Source: Micrasema longulum (lineage: Eukaryota > Arthropoda > Insecta > Trichoptera > Brachycentridae). From it: a DNA stretch of 64,000 nt. The stretch covers positions 203,846-267,845 of the forward strand of contig JAGVSM010003488.1 of assembly GCA_022494885.1 (NCBI GenBank), read 5' to 3'. Position numbers and translations under genes: made by a program. Under the pieces are notes generated by a model, which had not been told where the DNA came from, searched no databases, and saw nothing but the letters and a program-made list of their open reading frames with translations. Of the stretch, positions 43,155-54,099 are shown piece by piece. Every line of letters begins with the position of its first letter. Within the stretch, counting starts at the first letter, position 1.

Positions 43155-43435
43155 TTATTGCAACAGAGAGGGAAAACATTTTGAGGAGATAATACGGAAG
43201 GATAGGCCTTTACAGCTGAAACCTTTATTGGTGTTGGTGCGATTCATCTGGCTGAATTATTTCACCTACTTGGCTAAAAACATTTTTTAATATAAGTACT
43301 TCTATGTTTACCGGTTACATAGACATAATGGTTAATGTTCTAAAGTGCGTCCAGTCAATGACAGCCCCGTTAAGGATTTAACTTCTGTATTTCCTTCCTA
43401 AAACTGCTTTCTCTCTCTGCAGTAATAATCACACC
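43155..43435. repeat. R1 foldback element
   Basis: The left arm ATTGCAACAGAGAGGGAAAA is mirrored by the right arm ending TTTCTCTCTCTGCAGTAAT. Both arms carry the R1 core (CCTTTACAG / GTCAATGACAGCCCC), with about 130 bp between. The arms are more diverged than in the 8,616 element. Confidence 0.6.
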
Positions 43436-43439
43436 TCAG

Positions 43440-44185
43440 ATAAACCTAATTGTGTACGGGGTTTTTATATTTTTACAATTTATTGCAAGTAATGAATTAA
43501 GATCTTAAAAACTCGGGAGTAGAATCCATTTTGTCTATTTACATTAAATTTGGACAAATTCAAAACATAAAAAATATTCAATGTGATCAAAATGTATGAA
43601 AATTTATAATTTATTTGATTTATGCTGTGTATTAAGAATAATTCATGAGATTCCATTAAAATAAAGTATAACTGCTGGTTGCTTAAGAAAATAAGTGAAA
43701 GTGTGCTAAATATTTTTATTTATTACTATTATAAAAAAAAAGTTGTTTCCTAATATTTGAAATATTATTCGCTTATTTGAAATATTTATTTGGATAAAAA
43801 AAACTAACAGTACCATAACAGCGTGGAGGGACACACAAACGGCCGTGAGGATGACAGGTTCAAACACGTAGTCCACTGCAACGTCAGCTCGGACAAGATA
43901 TTAAACGCCATGCATCAAAAGAACTCATTAAATTTCATCTTGGCATTTCGTGTTGCCCGGCCACCAGCTCTCCGCCGTGTTCGCTATTGTTTATTCCTTC
44001 TGTACAAAATAATAGGATATAACTCGTGTATAATCATTTAATAAATAATTTCAATTGTAATCCATCCTTCTCATTTAATTTAAAATCAACTCACGCGCAC
44101 CCATCCTATAACAGTGGACTTAAAACCCAGGCTTACCTGTAAAATCTTCAGATAAAATTTCGCTTTACCTATAAACTAAACTATT
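43440..44185. other. Gene-free stretch
   Basis: A 72-codon frame from 43,823 begins at GTG, is less AT-rich than its surroundings, and has no recognised domain. I do not call a gene. Confidence 0.3.
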
Positions 44186-44189
44186 CAAT

Positions 44190-44275
44190 AGGTACCATTG
44201 CGTAGTGGCTAAGACAAATGACTCACCTACAGAAGGTTTCGGGGTCGATTTTCGATAAAAACTTTGTAAAGTAGT
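44190..44275 (+). mobile_element. SINE-B head fragment
   Basis: CATTGCGTAGTGGCTAAGAC, then GACTCACCTACAGAAGGTTT CGGGGTCGATTTTCGATAAA parallels the SINE-B head at 25,995-26,062. The body is absent. Confidence 0.5.
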
Positions 44276-44484
44276 CGTAAAAGAGGGTTCTGTTTTGTAA
44301 TTCACCTCTTTAATTGAGCCTTCTAACCTGCTGTGGTGTAGAAATAATTACTTTCTTAAAAATAAAAAATGAAACACCAAATAAGACAAAACAAAACATT
44401 TCCAAAACTATGGCTATGTACCTATACTGTTTAAGTCTAGAAGTGTCCATAGAAAGACAAAAATCATACAAAATCGTACAAAAG

Positions 44485-44604
44485 TATAATCGAAATAGGC
44501 TAAAAACACTAACAGCAAATTCTGCTGAGATTCTGGATATCTTTGAGAGGAGAGTCCTGGATCCCATGAATCATGAAGAAACCTGTAAAATTAGAAGTAA
44601 TTAA
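44485..44604 (+). pseudogene. Older LINE, C-terminal piece left of the LINE-H insertion
   Basis: The frame reads ILDIFERRVLDPMNHEETCK IRSN. This matches the L..FERK(I/V)LR.IFGP.NE.G.W..R.N block of insect LINE polyproteins (compare 52,500-52,570). The frame then runs into LINE-H. Its continuation appears at 49,492-49,765. Confidence 0.6.
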
Positions 44605-44634
44605 ACAACATCAATAAAGTAATTAAACAACATC
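44595..44634 (+). repeat. 18-bp direct repeat at the 5' end of LINE-H
   Basis: AAGTAATTAAACAACATC occurs at 44,595-44,612 and 44,617-44,634. The first copy is partly shared with the flanking older LINE. It may reflect the insertion junction or a short 5' leader duplication. Confidence 0.7.
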
Positions 44635-44879
44635 GAATTAGATAAAGTAAGGAGCGAAAGCGCACGCACAAATTTTTAACTCGTCAATTTTACTAAAAAC
44701 AATATAACAAAAGTAGTGAAAGTATAAAAAAATCATAGTAAATTGTTATTTGTAAAACTGTGATTATTACTTAGGTGTTGGTAATTATTCAAAGTGTAAT
44801 ACAAATTAGTTTTATTCTTTGTGTGACCGAAAAGTGCAACTCTACCTACTACAATACAAGCAAGTACAATACTGTAATT

Positions 44880-45818
44880 ATGACTCGCGCAAATTCAGAA
44901 ATGATATTAAATTTAAATGATCGTATTATAGCGCTTAGTGGAGAAGTAAATCAACTAAAGGATTTGATAGTTGAACAAGGCAAAATGATTCAGCTTTTAC
45001 TAACTGCAAATACTTCAAAACAAGGGACAAATCACTCATACGTTGACGCTGTCAAAAAAGTAAACAACATACCGAGGCATACTATCATTGTTACTTCGAA
45101 TGATTCTAAAATAGATAGCGAAGAAGTAGCCAAAAAAATTAAGTCAAATATTAATGTGTGCGATCTAGGTATTGGTGTTAAGGAATTTCGAAAAGCAGCA
45201 AACCGAAAAGTAATAATTAGTTGCGAAAACAATGAAGAAAAAGACTTACTGAAGAATGCCATAAACAGATCATCGAGCGGCGGACTTAAAGCGGAAGAAG
45301 CCGTTATCAGGAAGCCACTTGTTATTTTTAAATATGTGTTGAATGAAATTAAAGAAGAAGAATTTTTAATGTCACTTAAAAAACAAAACAAACAATTGAA
45401 AAATATCGGTGAAAAAGACATTAAAATTAAATACAGAAAACGGGTAAAAAACGAACATTTATGTCATATTGTGGCGGAAACTACGCCTACAATTTGGAAA
45501 GAGCTAATCTCCGCCGAAAAAGTGAATATCGGATACCAAAAAATAATTGTAAATGACGAGTCGCCACTGATCCGATGTACTAACTGCCTATTTTATGGAC
45601 ACACTAAACGTTTTTGTGACAGGAAACTGACATGCGCATATTGCACCGAGGAACACAAAATGCAAGACTGCAAGAAAAGGCAAAATACGGACACCTCGCC
45701 AAAATGTGTAAATTGTGCTGATGGTTCAAATGATCATTCGGCACTCAGTTTAGATTGCCCTGTAAGAAAACGAATGGATTATATAGCCAGAGCGAGGATA
45801 CAATATTTTGATTGCTAA
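44880..45818 (+). CDS. LINE-H ORF1: Gag-like nucleic-acid-binding protein
   Basis: A 312-residue protein from the first in-frame ATG (44,880). The open frame extends upstream only through non-ATG codons. Residues about 8-40 form a leucine-rich heptad region (LNLNDRIIALSGEVNQLKDL), a likely coiled coil for trimerisation. About 70-210 is a charged middle domain in the position of the RNA-binding region of such proteins. About 233-300 holds three zinc knuckles: CX2CX4HX4C, CX2CX3HX4C and a looser CX2CX6HX6C. ORF1 proteins coat the element RNA and act as chaperones in the RNP. The frame has no stop or shift and ends one base before the ORF2 ATG. I see no lesion. Confidence 0.85.
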   Translation: MTRANSEMILNLNDRIIALSGEVNQLKDLIVEQGKMIQLLLTANTSKQGTNHSYVDAVKKVNNIPRHTIIVTSNDSKIDSEEVAKKIKSNINVCDLGIGVKEFRKAANRKVIISCENNEEKDLLKNAINRSSSGGLKAEEAVIRKPLVIFKYVLNEIKEEEFLMSLKKQNKQLKNIGEKDIKIKYRKRVKNEHLCHIVAETTPTIWKELISAEKVNIGYQKIIVNDESPLIRCTNCLFYGHTKRFCDRKLTCAYCTEEHKMQDCKKRQNTDTSPKCVNCADGSNDHSALSLDCPVRKRMDYIARARIQYFDC

Positions 45819-45819
45819 A

Positions 45820-48793
45820 ATGGTAAATCTGGATTGTGATTATATTGATTATGAAACATATAATATAGATTATGAGCGAATTATCAATATCGACGAATGG
45901 ATAAAAAGGGAAATAACAAGCGAGAAACTTGTTTGTTTACAATTAAACATACGGTCACTCACTAAACATTGGGATGAGCTGATTCTCACACTAAATACAT
46001 CGCTTGAAAATATCGATATTTTAACAATATGTGAAACGGCAGTCAAAGACGAAAGACAATTACAATTATACAAGATAGAGGGTTATAATATGTTTAATTA
46101 CTGCCGAGAAAACAAATCAGGTGGTGGTATTGTACTTTTCATAAAAGATAATATCGGTTTTCAAGAAAAAAAAATCCAAAATATTGGGGAAGTGTGTGAA
46201 TGTATATATGGAGTTTTATCATTAAAAAGTGGTAAAAAAATTCATCTCTTCTCAATCTACCGACCACCAAATAAAAGTAAGTTTATTTTTATCTGTGAAA
46301 TAGAAAAACTACTCAGGAAAATCGACGAGAAGGACTCTATTATATGGCTCGGAGACATCAATATAAACCTTTTGGAACAAAACAATGGTACTGTACAAAA
46401 ATACGAAAACATGATGGCTTCATTTGGATTAATAAGATGTATTAAAGACGTAACGAGGGAAGCAATTGTGCAGCAGAGGACCGTCTGCTCGTGCCTGGAC
46501 CACATTTATATTCGTGACAAAGAGAGCATGGTATTGAGGGCATGTGTTCATGAAAGCTCTATAGCAGACCACTACATGACAGCTGTTTTCATCCCATTAA
46601 AAAAAACCGTACACATCGTAAGGAAAAAAACATCATCATTTTTATCTGACAAACTTATTGATACTAATATTCAAAAAATAAATTGGAACATCCTAATGGT
46701 AGAAACAGATCCTATCACTCTTTATAACAAAATTTTAATTAATTTTAATACAGTGTATGAAAATAGTAAAATGGTGCGTTCGGAAGAAAACAATATCAAG
46801 CATTGTTCCAGAAAGATATGGATTAGTAATCATCTTTTAGAAAAAATTAAAATAAGAGACTCTTTATGGAGAAGATGCAAAAGTTCGCCCAAAAATATAT
46901 CTTTTGGTACTGAATATAAACAATACAGAAATAAATTAAATAAATGTATTATACAGGCCAAGAAAACATACTATAATGAGAAATTTCACGGCTGCGGAAA
47001 TAACATCAAGGCGACATGGATCCAAATCAATAAGGTGATGGGAAGAAAGGAAAAAGCCGATTGTGACGAAATATTGGAAAAATACTTTTTGAAAACGGAA
47101 TCTATAGAAGATACAGCAGAAAAATTCGTTACTTTTTTTCAAGAAGGAGTAAATAAATTACTTCACAAATGCAACATCAAAACAAATGTATCAACATTTA
47201 AATCAAGACTTCACTCGATGTATTTACCTCGGGCCAAAACCTCGCAAATTACTAAAATTATTGGGACAATGAAAAATTCGAGAACTACGGGTATAGACAA
47301 TATAAGAATGTATGATATTAAAAAATATGTTTCAATTTTGAGCCCTGTGATTACGCATCTTATCAACCTTATTTTGAGTACTGGTTTAATTCCAGAAGTG
47401 TTCAAGCACAGTATAGTGAGACCTATTTACAAAGGGGGAGATCATTCTAATGTAAATAATTATAGACCTATATCTTTATTGCCTGCGATCGAAAAAATAT
47501 TAGAAAAATATGTGTGTATTAATTTGGATCAATATTTGGAGAAGTTCAATATTATTGATCGTTGTCAATTCGGATTTCAGAAAAAAAAAAAGTTGCGACG
47601 ATCTATTACAGAAATTCGCAGATTACATAAATAATGAATTGAATGGCTTACAGCACATCTTGGTTTTATTTATAGATTTTTCAAAAGCATTCGACACTTT
47701 ATGTCACTCAAAATTATTAGAAATATTAGAGTCAATTGGGATAAGGGGAACGCTGCATTCTTTTTTTCAAAATTATTTATCGGGGAGAAAAATGAGCGTC
47801 AAAATTAAAAACATTTTAAGTTCAGACAAGGAATATTTATCCGGATTACCTCAGGGATCGATTTTAGGCCCAAAATTATACATAATTTATGTGTCATTTA
47901 TAAAAAAATTGTTTCGGAATGTTAAAAAATTTATCTTTGCAGACGATACGGCACTTGTGATTTCGGGGAAAAATCCACTAGAAATGCAAGAAAAAATGCA
48001 AAACGATTTTAATAAACTTTTGAATTGGGCACATGATTTTGGTCTCATTATTAATACAAAAAAAACAAAATGTTTGTATATCAAATCACCTCATGCTAAA
48101 AAATACATACTTCAAAATTTCATTGCCCATAATGTTGACTGTCTACATAATAAAATTCCACTACACTGTAACTGCGATATTATTCAATTTGAAAGTCAAT
48201 ATAAATATTTAGGAATATATATAGATGTAAATTTTAAATGGAATTGTCAAATATCTAACCTTTGTGATCGATTGCGGACTCTAGTTAGTACTTTTTATAA
48301 GTTATCGTTTATTCTGCCTAAAAGTACACTCAGAATTATTTATTTTTCCTTGGTGGAGGCTATTCTAAGATATGGTATCAAAGCATGGGGTCACTCAACA
48401 ATCACAAACATAAAAATGATACAGAGTTTACAGTGTTCCATCGTTAAAAAAATAGTCTCTAATGATATTTACAAAATAAGGAGTAACAAATGTGTATTAT
48501 ATAAATCTATTAAGGCGCTGCCGGTTCGAGGAATTCTGTGGCTCTGTATCATTTTGGAACAAAGAAAAAGTGATGAATTCAAAAATTTATTGGAACATGG
48601 TTATAACACAAGATTTACACAAAATGATGGTTTAGTGATTCCAAAGACAAGAAACAAATATGGGACAAGAACTTTAAAATATGTGGTTCCAGTTATGTTT
48701 AATTTGTTACCAAACAATCTGAGAAATGGCACTACCAAAAGTGACAAGGGCAAAATAATAGACTGGCTATTCGATCAGGAGTTTATATATTAA
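45820..48793 (+). pseudogene. LINE-H ORF2: endonuclease-reverse transcriptase with one frameshift
   Basis: The first ATG is at 45,820 and the total span is about 990 codons. Endonuclease (residues about 38-265): QLNIRSL, ICETAVKDE with the metal-binding Glu, YRPPNKS, WLGDININ, CLDHIYI, and ADHY in place of SDH. Reverse transcriptase: TTGIDNIRM, VRPIYKGG, NYRPISLLP, then after the shift FIDFSKAFD, GLPQGSILGP, catalytic FADD, INTKKTK, YKYLGIYID. The C-terminus holds GYNTRF, RNKYGTRTLKYVVPVMFNLL and ends at TAA 48,793. A homopolymer of 11 A (47,581-47,591) shifts the frame by one base. It could be a mutation, an assembly error in the run, or a slippery site. No RNase H is seen. Otherwise it looks intact. 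Confidence 0.85.
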
Positions 48794-48869
48794 AAATATT
48801 GAATATTTGTAAATATAGATATATATAAAATAGAATTTATAACTAAGTAATATTTTCATGGATGTTTGT

Positions 48870-49080
48870 GTGTGTATATGTATGTTCACATGTATGTATG
48901 TATGTATGTATGTGTATATATGTGTATATATGTATGTATGGATATGTATGTGTGCATGTACGGGTATAAATATGTATGGATATGGATGAGGATGATATAT
49001 AGATATAGACTTACATATAGATATAGATATAGATATAGATATAGATATAGATATAGATATAGATATAGATATAGATAATA
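48870..49080 (+). repeat. Microsatellites in the LINE-H 3' UTR
   Basis: TGTATG/TATG-rich tract at about 48,880-48,990, then about ten units of AGATAT at 49,016-49,076. The ORF through the tract is a repeat artefact. Confidence 0.85.
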
Positions 49081-49491
49081 TGTTTTAAATAAAATGCTTT
49101 GTGCCCATTAAATATGTAAACACTTATGTTTAAAATTTTGGTACTCCGGTTCTGTAATTATTTATTTTTTATCTTAAAATTGCGTGATCATTCACTTATT
49201 TTTTTTTGCTTTTTTTTACATCTTCTAAATATTTTTTTTTTGAAAGCATCAATTACATGTACTTTTTTTTCGCTCCCTATATCTAAGTTAGTAGTAATTA
49301 TTATTATAAAACCATGTAGGACTATCATATGATTAATTGTAAAGGATCTTTACCGACAAGCCATATTCATTGGCTTGGTGAGTCCTGTAAAAAAAAAAAA
49401 AAATGTCAAAAATGTCTTAAAATAACTAAAATGTAATATTGTATGTACATAATAAAATAAATAAATAAAATAAAAAAATAAAAAAAAAAGC

Positions 49492-49765
49492 TCCCAGGCT
49501 TTCTGTACACATAAGACTAAATAGGGTGAGACGAGTCGGGCTTTGCAGAGAATTCCATTATCACGGGTACCAAAAATAGTCTTGGATAGGTACCCAGAGG
49601 CAGAAGAAAGGTCGTTAGATCGAGGCTGTGATGGAAAGACGACATACAAAAGGTCGCATCTCAACTACTAGAAGTCTCTAACTGGAGGGTTGTTGCAGAT
49701 AACAGAAGGAGCTGGAAGCGAAAATTATCGAGGCCAAGGGCCAATATAGGCACTGGTGCCATTTT
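49492..49765 (+). pseudogene. Older LINE, C-terminal piece right of the LINE-H insertion
   Basis: IRLNRVRRVGLCREFHYHGY then, with shifts, VPKIVLDRYPEAEERSL and SNWRVVADNRRSWKRKLSRP. This follows the RLR(W/R)(A/V)GHV.R, GRR...GRP..RW and NWR..A.DR..W blocks that end RTE-like polyproteins. It is the logical continuation of the fragment at 44,485-44,604. Confidence 0.6.
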
Positions 49766-49769
49766 TTTT

Positions 49770-50130
49770 TCTTTAAATATGTTTATTGAAACTTATTTCT
49801 TACACTACATAGCATATAAATATAACATAAAACAGAAAAAAATAATAAGAAAAAAAATCTCATATTGGCATGGCCTGTGCTTGGATATATACGATTTCAT
49901 CAGTTTTACGTTACAGCACGTACACAATAAAAATACACAGTATAAATATTTTAATAAAAGAAACAATAAATTTACCAAAAAATCTGTTTTTCAAAAAGCA
50001 GTATCTCTAATAAATTTATGTTATTTGTTTATAAAGATCAATTCGGTGGAAGAACGGTGTATTCAATTCAAAATTATGTTCCGAAGAGCAATATACCTTT
50101 AAATAGTTCAACGTTTTTTAAAAAACCATA
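49770..50130. other. Spacer with a probable minus-strand retroelement tail
   Basis: The minus strand reads TTTCAATAAACATATTTAAA followed by an A run, a poly(A)-signal and tail arrangement. The 107-codon plus ORF is A/T-rich with no domain. Confidence 0.3.
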
Positions 50131-50131
50131 C

Positions 50132-51202
50132 CTGGGCCTCAATTATGAACGCTATCTTCATCTGTAAATATCGAGACGGTACACTTAACTTCTGTACTAT
50201 CTGTATCTTCTTTGGTATGTTCTACCTACTTGTCATCTCAACATCATATAATCGAAACAAAGCAATGAATGACCGCAAACATTAGTCCGCGTTCCTTACT
50301 TCACTAACATTGATAATAGTTCTTATTTATATTTTAAATAGACTTCTGTGATAGAAAGTGCTCACTCCAAAGCAATTATTAACTCCAAAAAATCCCAATT
50401 CAAGCAAAAAATACTGGCTTGAACATGATTTTTAAAAGACTTTTGACAATTGCCAAGACGATATGCTTAACGATTGTCTGTATTTATCTACCGAGCGATT
50501 AAAAAGGCGGTTCTATCTAATACGAATCGACGCGTGGATTCATATTTTCATGAAGAGAAAAATCATTTTATTTTCCAGACTTGCAATATTTGTGTTGAAA
50601 TGTTGGCACCTTAAGGGGGAGATGCGAATTATGTGGTTTCAGAGGTCGCGTGGTCTTACTCATGCGCTGCAATTACACAGAGTTTTCAAACTTCCCCTCT
50701 AGTGGTGCTGTACTGTCATATTTGATCCCTTCTCAATGATGTTTAAAAGATGACTTATTTCTTTTTTTGTATTTTAAATAGGCCTTTAAGAAAAAAGTGC
50801 CAACCTCAAAATGATTAAAATTCTAAATAAATCGTAATTAAAGGAAAACTTGCTCGGTGGAGCAAAATTTTGACACTTTTGATGCGTAGATAAACGTATC
50901 AAGGGGTTCTAGACCCGTCAGTAAAAACCGATGTACTTACATCAAAGATCGGTAATGTATCTTAGAAGTCGGTTGGGAGCCTTTTATCTTCAACTATGAC
51001 GTCATACTTAAGCAATGTCAATTCACTGCGTAGATATGTGTACCGTGACATATGTACCGTTTCAAATCGATGTACCTACCCAAAACACGAAGGAGGGGTG
51101 TCGGTTGTGTATCTACGTAATCGCCCGAGAGAATTTATTTTCAACTACACCGTCAAGTTGAAGGTATGACGTCTTTATCTTCCCATCATAATCAAGGCCC
51201 TG
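50132..51202. mobile_element. R5: candidate 1.07-kb non-autonomous DNA transposon
   Basis: The left end C(T)GGGCCTCAATTATGA and the reverse complement of the right end C(A)GGGCCTTGATTATGA match over 16 bases with three differences. The left end plus the next about 40 bases recur at 33,569. The interior has no transposase. The CAGGG start recalls hAT ends, but no 8-bp target duplication is visible. Internal ORFs are unsupported. Confidence 0.5.
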
Positions 51203-51204
51203 TT

Positions 51205-51890
51205 TAACAATGTAGCGACTGAGATGAATCTGATTATTTGCTTGTAAAAATAATTGATTATAGTATCGATGTATGATTTTATAGAATCAATTGAAATCAT
51301 TACGAACTTCAATAAAAAAAATCATGAATAATTCGTTTGAAAATTAAGTGAACGTTGATTTTATAACAATTACGTCTAATTGTTCAGCGGGGTTGATTTT
51401 GCGAATATTTTATTCCAGCGTAGCTGCACATAAAAAAATGTGCGAATCGAATTATTAATAAAAACCGAATTTTCAGTTAAAACCTTCATCGTTTTTATAC
51501 TTTAAACTGTTTGTTATGTCAACACTTCGCTCGTATAGATAGATAAAGGGGACGAAAGCTCCGAGCGCGGGGTAGATAATATATCAGGCGGGGAGACAGG
51601 TATTTGGTGGAGAGAGGAATAGGCGGTTCGACCAATATAAAATGTTTGACGTTACTTGAACAGTAAGGTACTTTTGCAGCTGACAGTATATGTCACACAA
51701 CAAAAGGCGGTAGCGAGAGTACATTTAAGGTGTTTTTATATTAAATTTATTCGACAGGTGATCAATTTTATTTTGATGTACATTATTTTCGTTTTATTGT
51801 AACGAATTTTTGAAATTTTGTAAAACTGTTAGAATTTTTGTGCTCAAAGTGAAAATGATTCTTTAAAAGCTAATATGGCTTACTTATATG
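51205..51890. other. Gene-free stretch
   Basis: A less AT-rich block at 51,540-51,720 contains GGCGGTTCGACCAATATAAAA, a CCAAT/TATA-like pair, with no gene after it. The rest is ordinary. Confidence 0.3.
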
Positions 51891-51894
51891 AAAA

Positions 51895-52888
51895 CGTCTA
51901 AAATACAAAGCTTGGTGAAGGTCCAAAACAGCTAAAAAGGTCCATACTAGATGTACAATGGTCTAGGGTGAGGTGATGCACTGGCATGCCTGTTGTTTAA
52001 TACTGCTCTAGAAAACTACATAAGAGACGCAGGAGTAGAAACAACAGGAACCATTTTTTAGAAGGACAACCCAGATGATAGTCTATACAGATGACCAAGT
52101 CATAATCTTCTAAACTATCCCGGGATTAATATATGATTTCTGAAAGCTACAGATGGCTGAAAACGAAATGGGTCTTAACATAAATATGTCTAAGGCTAAA
52201 TATATGCTAGAAAAAAAGTCACAAATAAACAATGCACAACGGGCAATTGACGTTGAGTAACATTACATAGACAATGTCAACCCCTTTCAAATATTTAAAT
52301 ACTGAAACAATTAATGATAACACTTATAGTACCTTAATTAGATCACGGCTATCGGCAGCAAATATATGTTATTATGGCTTGTTTAAACATCTAGGATCCA
52401 AATTGCTCACTAAAAAAACTAAGACCATTATTTACAAAATTCTTCTCAGACTGATCATTGTATATAGTGCCAAATGCTGGGTTATGGCTAAAAGAGATGA
52501 AAATATGGTATGGGAATTTATAAGAAAAATATTGAGGAAGATATTTTGTGCAGTCAACCAAAACGGAATTTAGAAGAGAGGGTTAATTATGAATTAGAGG
52601 CACTGTAAAGCGAACCAAACATTGCACAATTCATCAAAATAAGAAGATAACAATGGCTGGGTGCACATAATGAATGATAATCGTACTCCAAATAAGATTT
52701 TTTATACCACTCTAGAAGGCAGACGAAGCAGAGGCAGACTAAAAGTAAGATTGCTGGATAATGTAGAAAATGACATTAGAGCAATTGGCCTGACGAACTG
52801 GAGAACAGCCGCAGGGCGCAGGGAGGAATGGAAACAGATTCTGGAAGAGATGGTTCACAACGGGCTGTAGCGCCTCTGATGATGATTA
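51895..52888 (+). pseudogene. LINE-F: RT and C-terminus with GAT tail
   Basis: In order, with several stops and shifts: GDALACLLFNTALENYIRDA (RT block before the active site), MIVYTDD (active site, Y-DD type), MAENEMGLNINMSKAKYML, FKYL, RSRLSAANICYYGLFKHLGS, AKCWVMAKRDENM, IRKILRKIFCAVNQNGI, then the well-kept ORF 52,661-52,870 with DNRTPNKIFYTTLEGRRSRG, VENDIRAIGLTNWRTAAGRR and EEWKQILEEM. It closes CGCCTCTGATGATGATTAAT just past the stop. It is an RTE-like LINE, 5'-truncated and inactive. Confidence 0.7.
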
Positions 52889-52889
52889 A

Positions 52890-54095
52890 TTTATAAATGT
52901 ATGTGTACATCTATGCATAAATTTATGTGTGTGTATGTATGCGCATATATTGTTATAGATACCAACTACTGTAACTAGAACATTATATAAAAATAATGTA
53001 AATAAATACCTCGACATGGCTGTTCTGCAAGCGGTAAAAGCGGAAAATAAAAAGTTTTTTAATAAATAACTTTAATATGAAAATGAAAAACACATTTATT
53101 TACTTAAACGCCTATATGTTAGGAAGTTTTTTTTATGCGACTGAAAATGTGTACATAAATATGTTTATGTATCATTTTTTAAATCAAAAAGTAAAGTATT
53201 TATAACTTTTTATGTAAATGTATGATTGAGTAGTCCCTGTTAATTTTTCTTGTTACATCAAATCATAAAAATTAATCGAATAAAAAAAAACCGCATAAAA
53301 TCACCTTTCTTAATCTACCTTAAGGAATTTTACTATAAAAATGACGCTTTAAGAGTTATCGATAAAAATGTTTTTTTAATAGTACCTCCCCTTTTTTTGT
53401 AGGGGTAAAAATAAAGGTTTCCTTAATTTTAAAATATTAAATTATGCCTAATCAACTAAGATGACAATAACGTGCAAAACCACCCCAAGTTTTTAGGTCG
53501 TCGCCTGAAAAGATTCAGGCCTTCTCGGTGTATTGGGAATCGATCGTATTTAGAAAGTAAACACGTTAACTTGGAAAAGGCTTCAGTTACCCCCTCTTCT
53601 GTAATCCTTCCCCTTTCCGCCCATTACCCCTGGTCCTACATACTGTAGGGAGAAATGTAAACATTTGCGGAATTATGGGACAAGAAAGGAATTCTATTGC
53701 ATTAGGTTCTCAAAGAAACGATGAGTTTTATTTATTGTTAATTTATTTATGAAAAAACACAAAGTTATATTGATTTATTTATTGGGAAATAATACAACTT
53801 GAAGCAGAAAAGTTATAATTAATCAATACATGTAACAATCACAGAGCCAATTAAACGATTACACAGATAAAAATATTAAGTATTTAAAAAAGAGAAGTAA
53901 ATTTATTAAACCTATATATTGTGAGAGGGTGGATGTGTGCGTATATAAAACATAATATGTAGTTGGAGGAAGGGATAGGAGAGGAATTAAAAAGAAACTG
54001 GTTATTTGATTTTATATTTTGTAACACGAATATGCAAAATAAGTTTTTGTAAAATGTTTTTAATACATTAAAAAAAAGAAATTGATGCGTTAGTA
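52890..54095. other. Gene-free stretch
   Basis: A GC-richer patch at 53,490-53,650 (GTCGTCGCCTGAAAAGATTC ... CCCCTTTCCGCCCATTACC) has no coding or tRNA-like head. The rest is unremarkable. Confidence 0.35.
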
Positions 54096-54099
54096 ATAT

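Larger units (their letters stand above)
44605..49490 (+). mobile_element. LINE-H: nearly full-length non-LTR retrotransposon
   Basis: About 4.9 kb with the expected order: a 5' leader with a short tandem repeat, ORF1 (nucleic-acid-binding), ORF2 (apurinic-like endonuclease then reverse transcriptase, no RNase H seen), and a 3' UTR with microsatellites and a CAAGCCA-TATTCAT-TGGCTTG hairpin (near 49,359-49,380). An A-rich AATAAATAAA tail follows. All catalytic blocks are recognisable. The only clear lesion is a one-base difference in an A11 run. It interrupts an older LINE. It belongs to the broad CR1/L2/Jockey assemblage and I cannot assign the clade. Confidence 0.85.

Noticed and set aside
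45032..47405. Several minus-strand ORFs within LINE-H
   Set aside because: Antisense shadows of ORF1 and ORF2.
48866..49078. 70-codon ORF of repeated Y-R residues
   Set aside because: It is the translation of TATG and AGATAT microsatellites in the LINE-H 3' UTR, not a protein.
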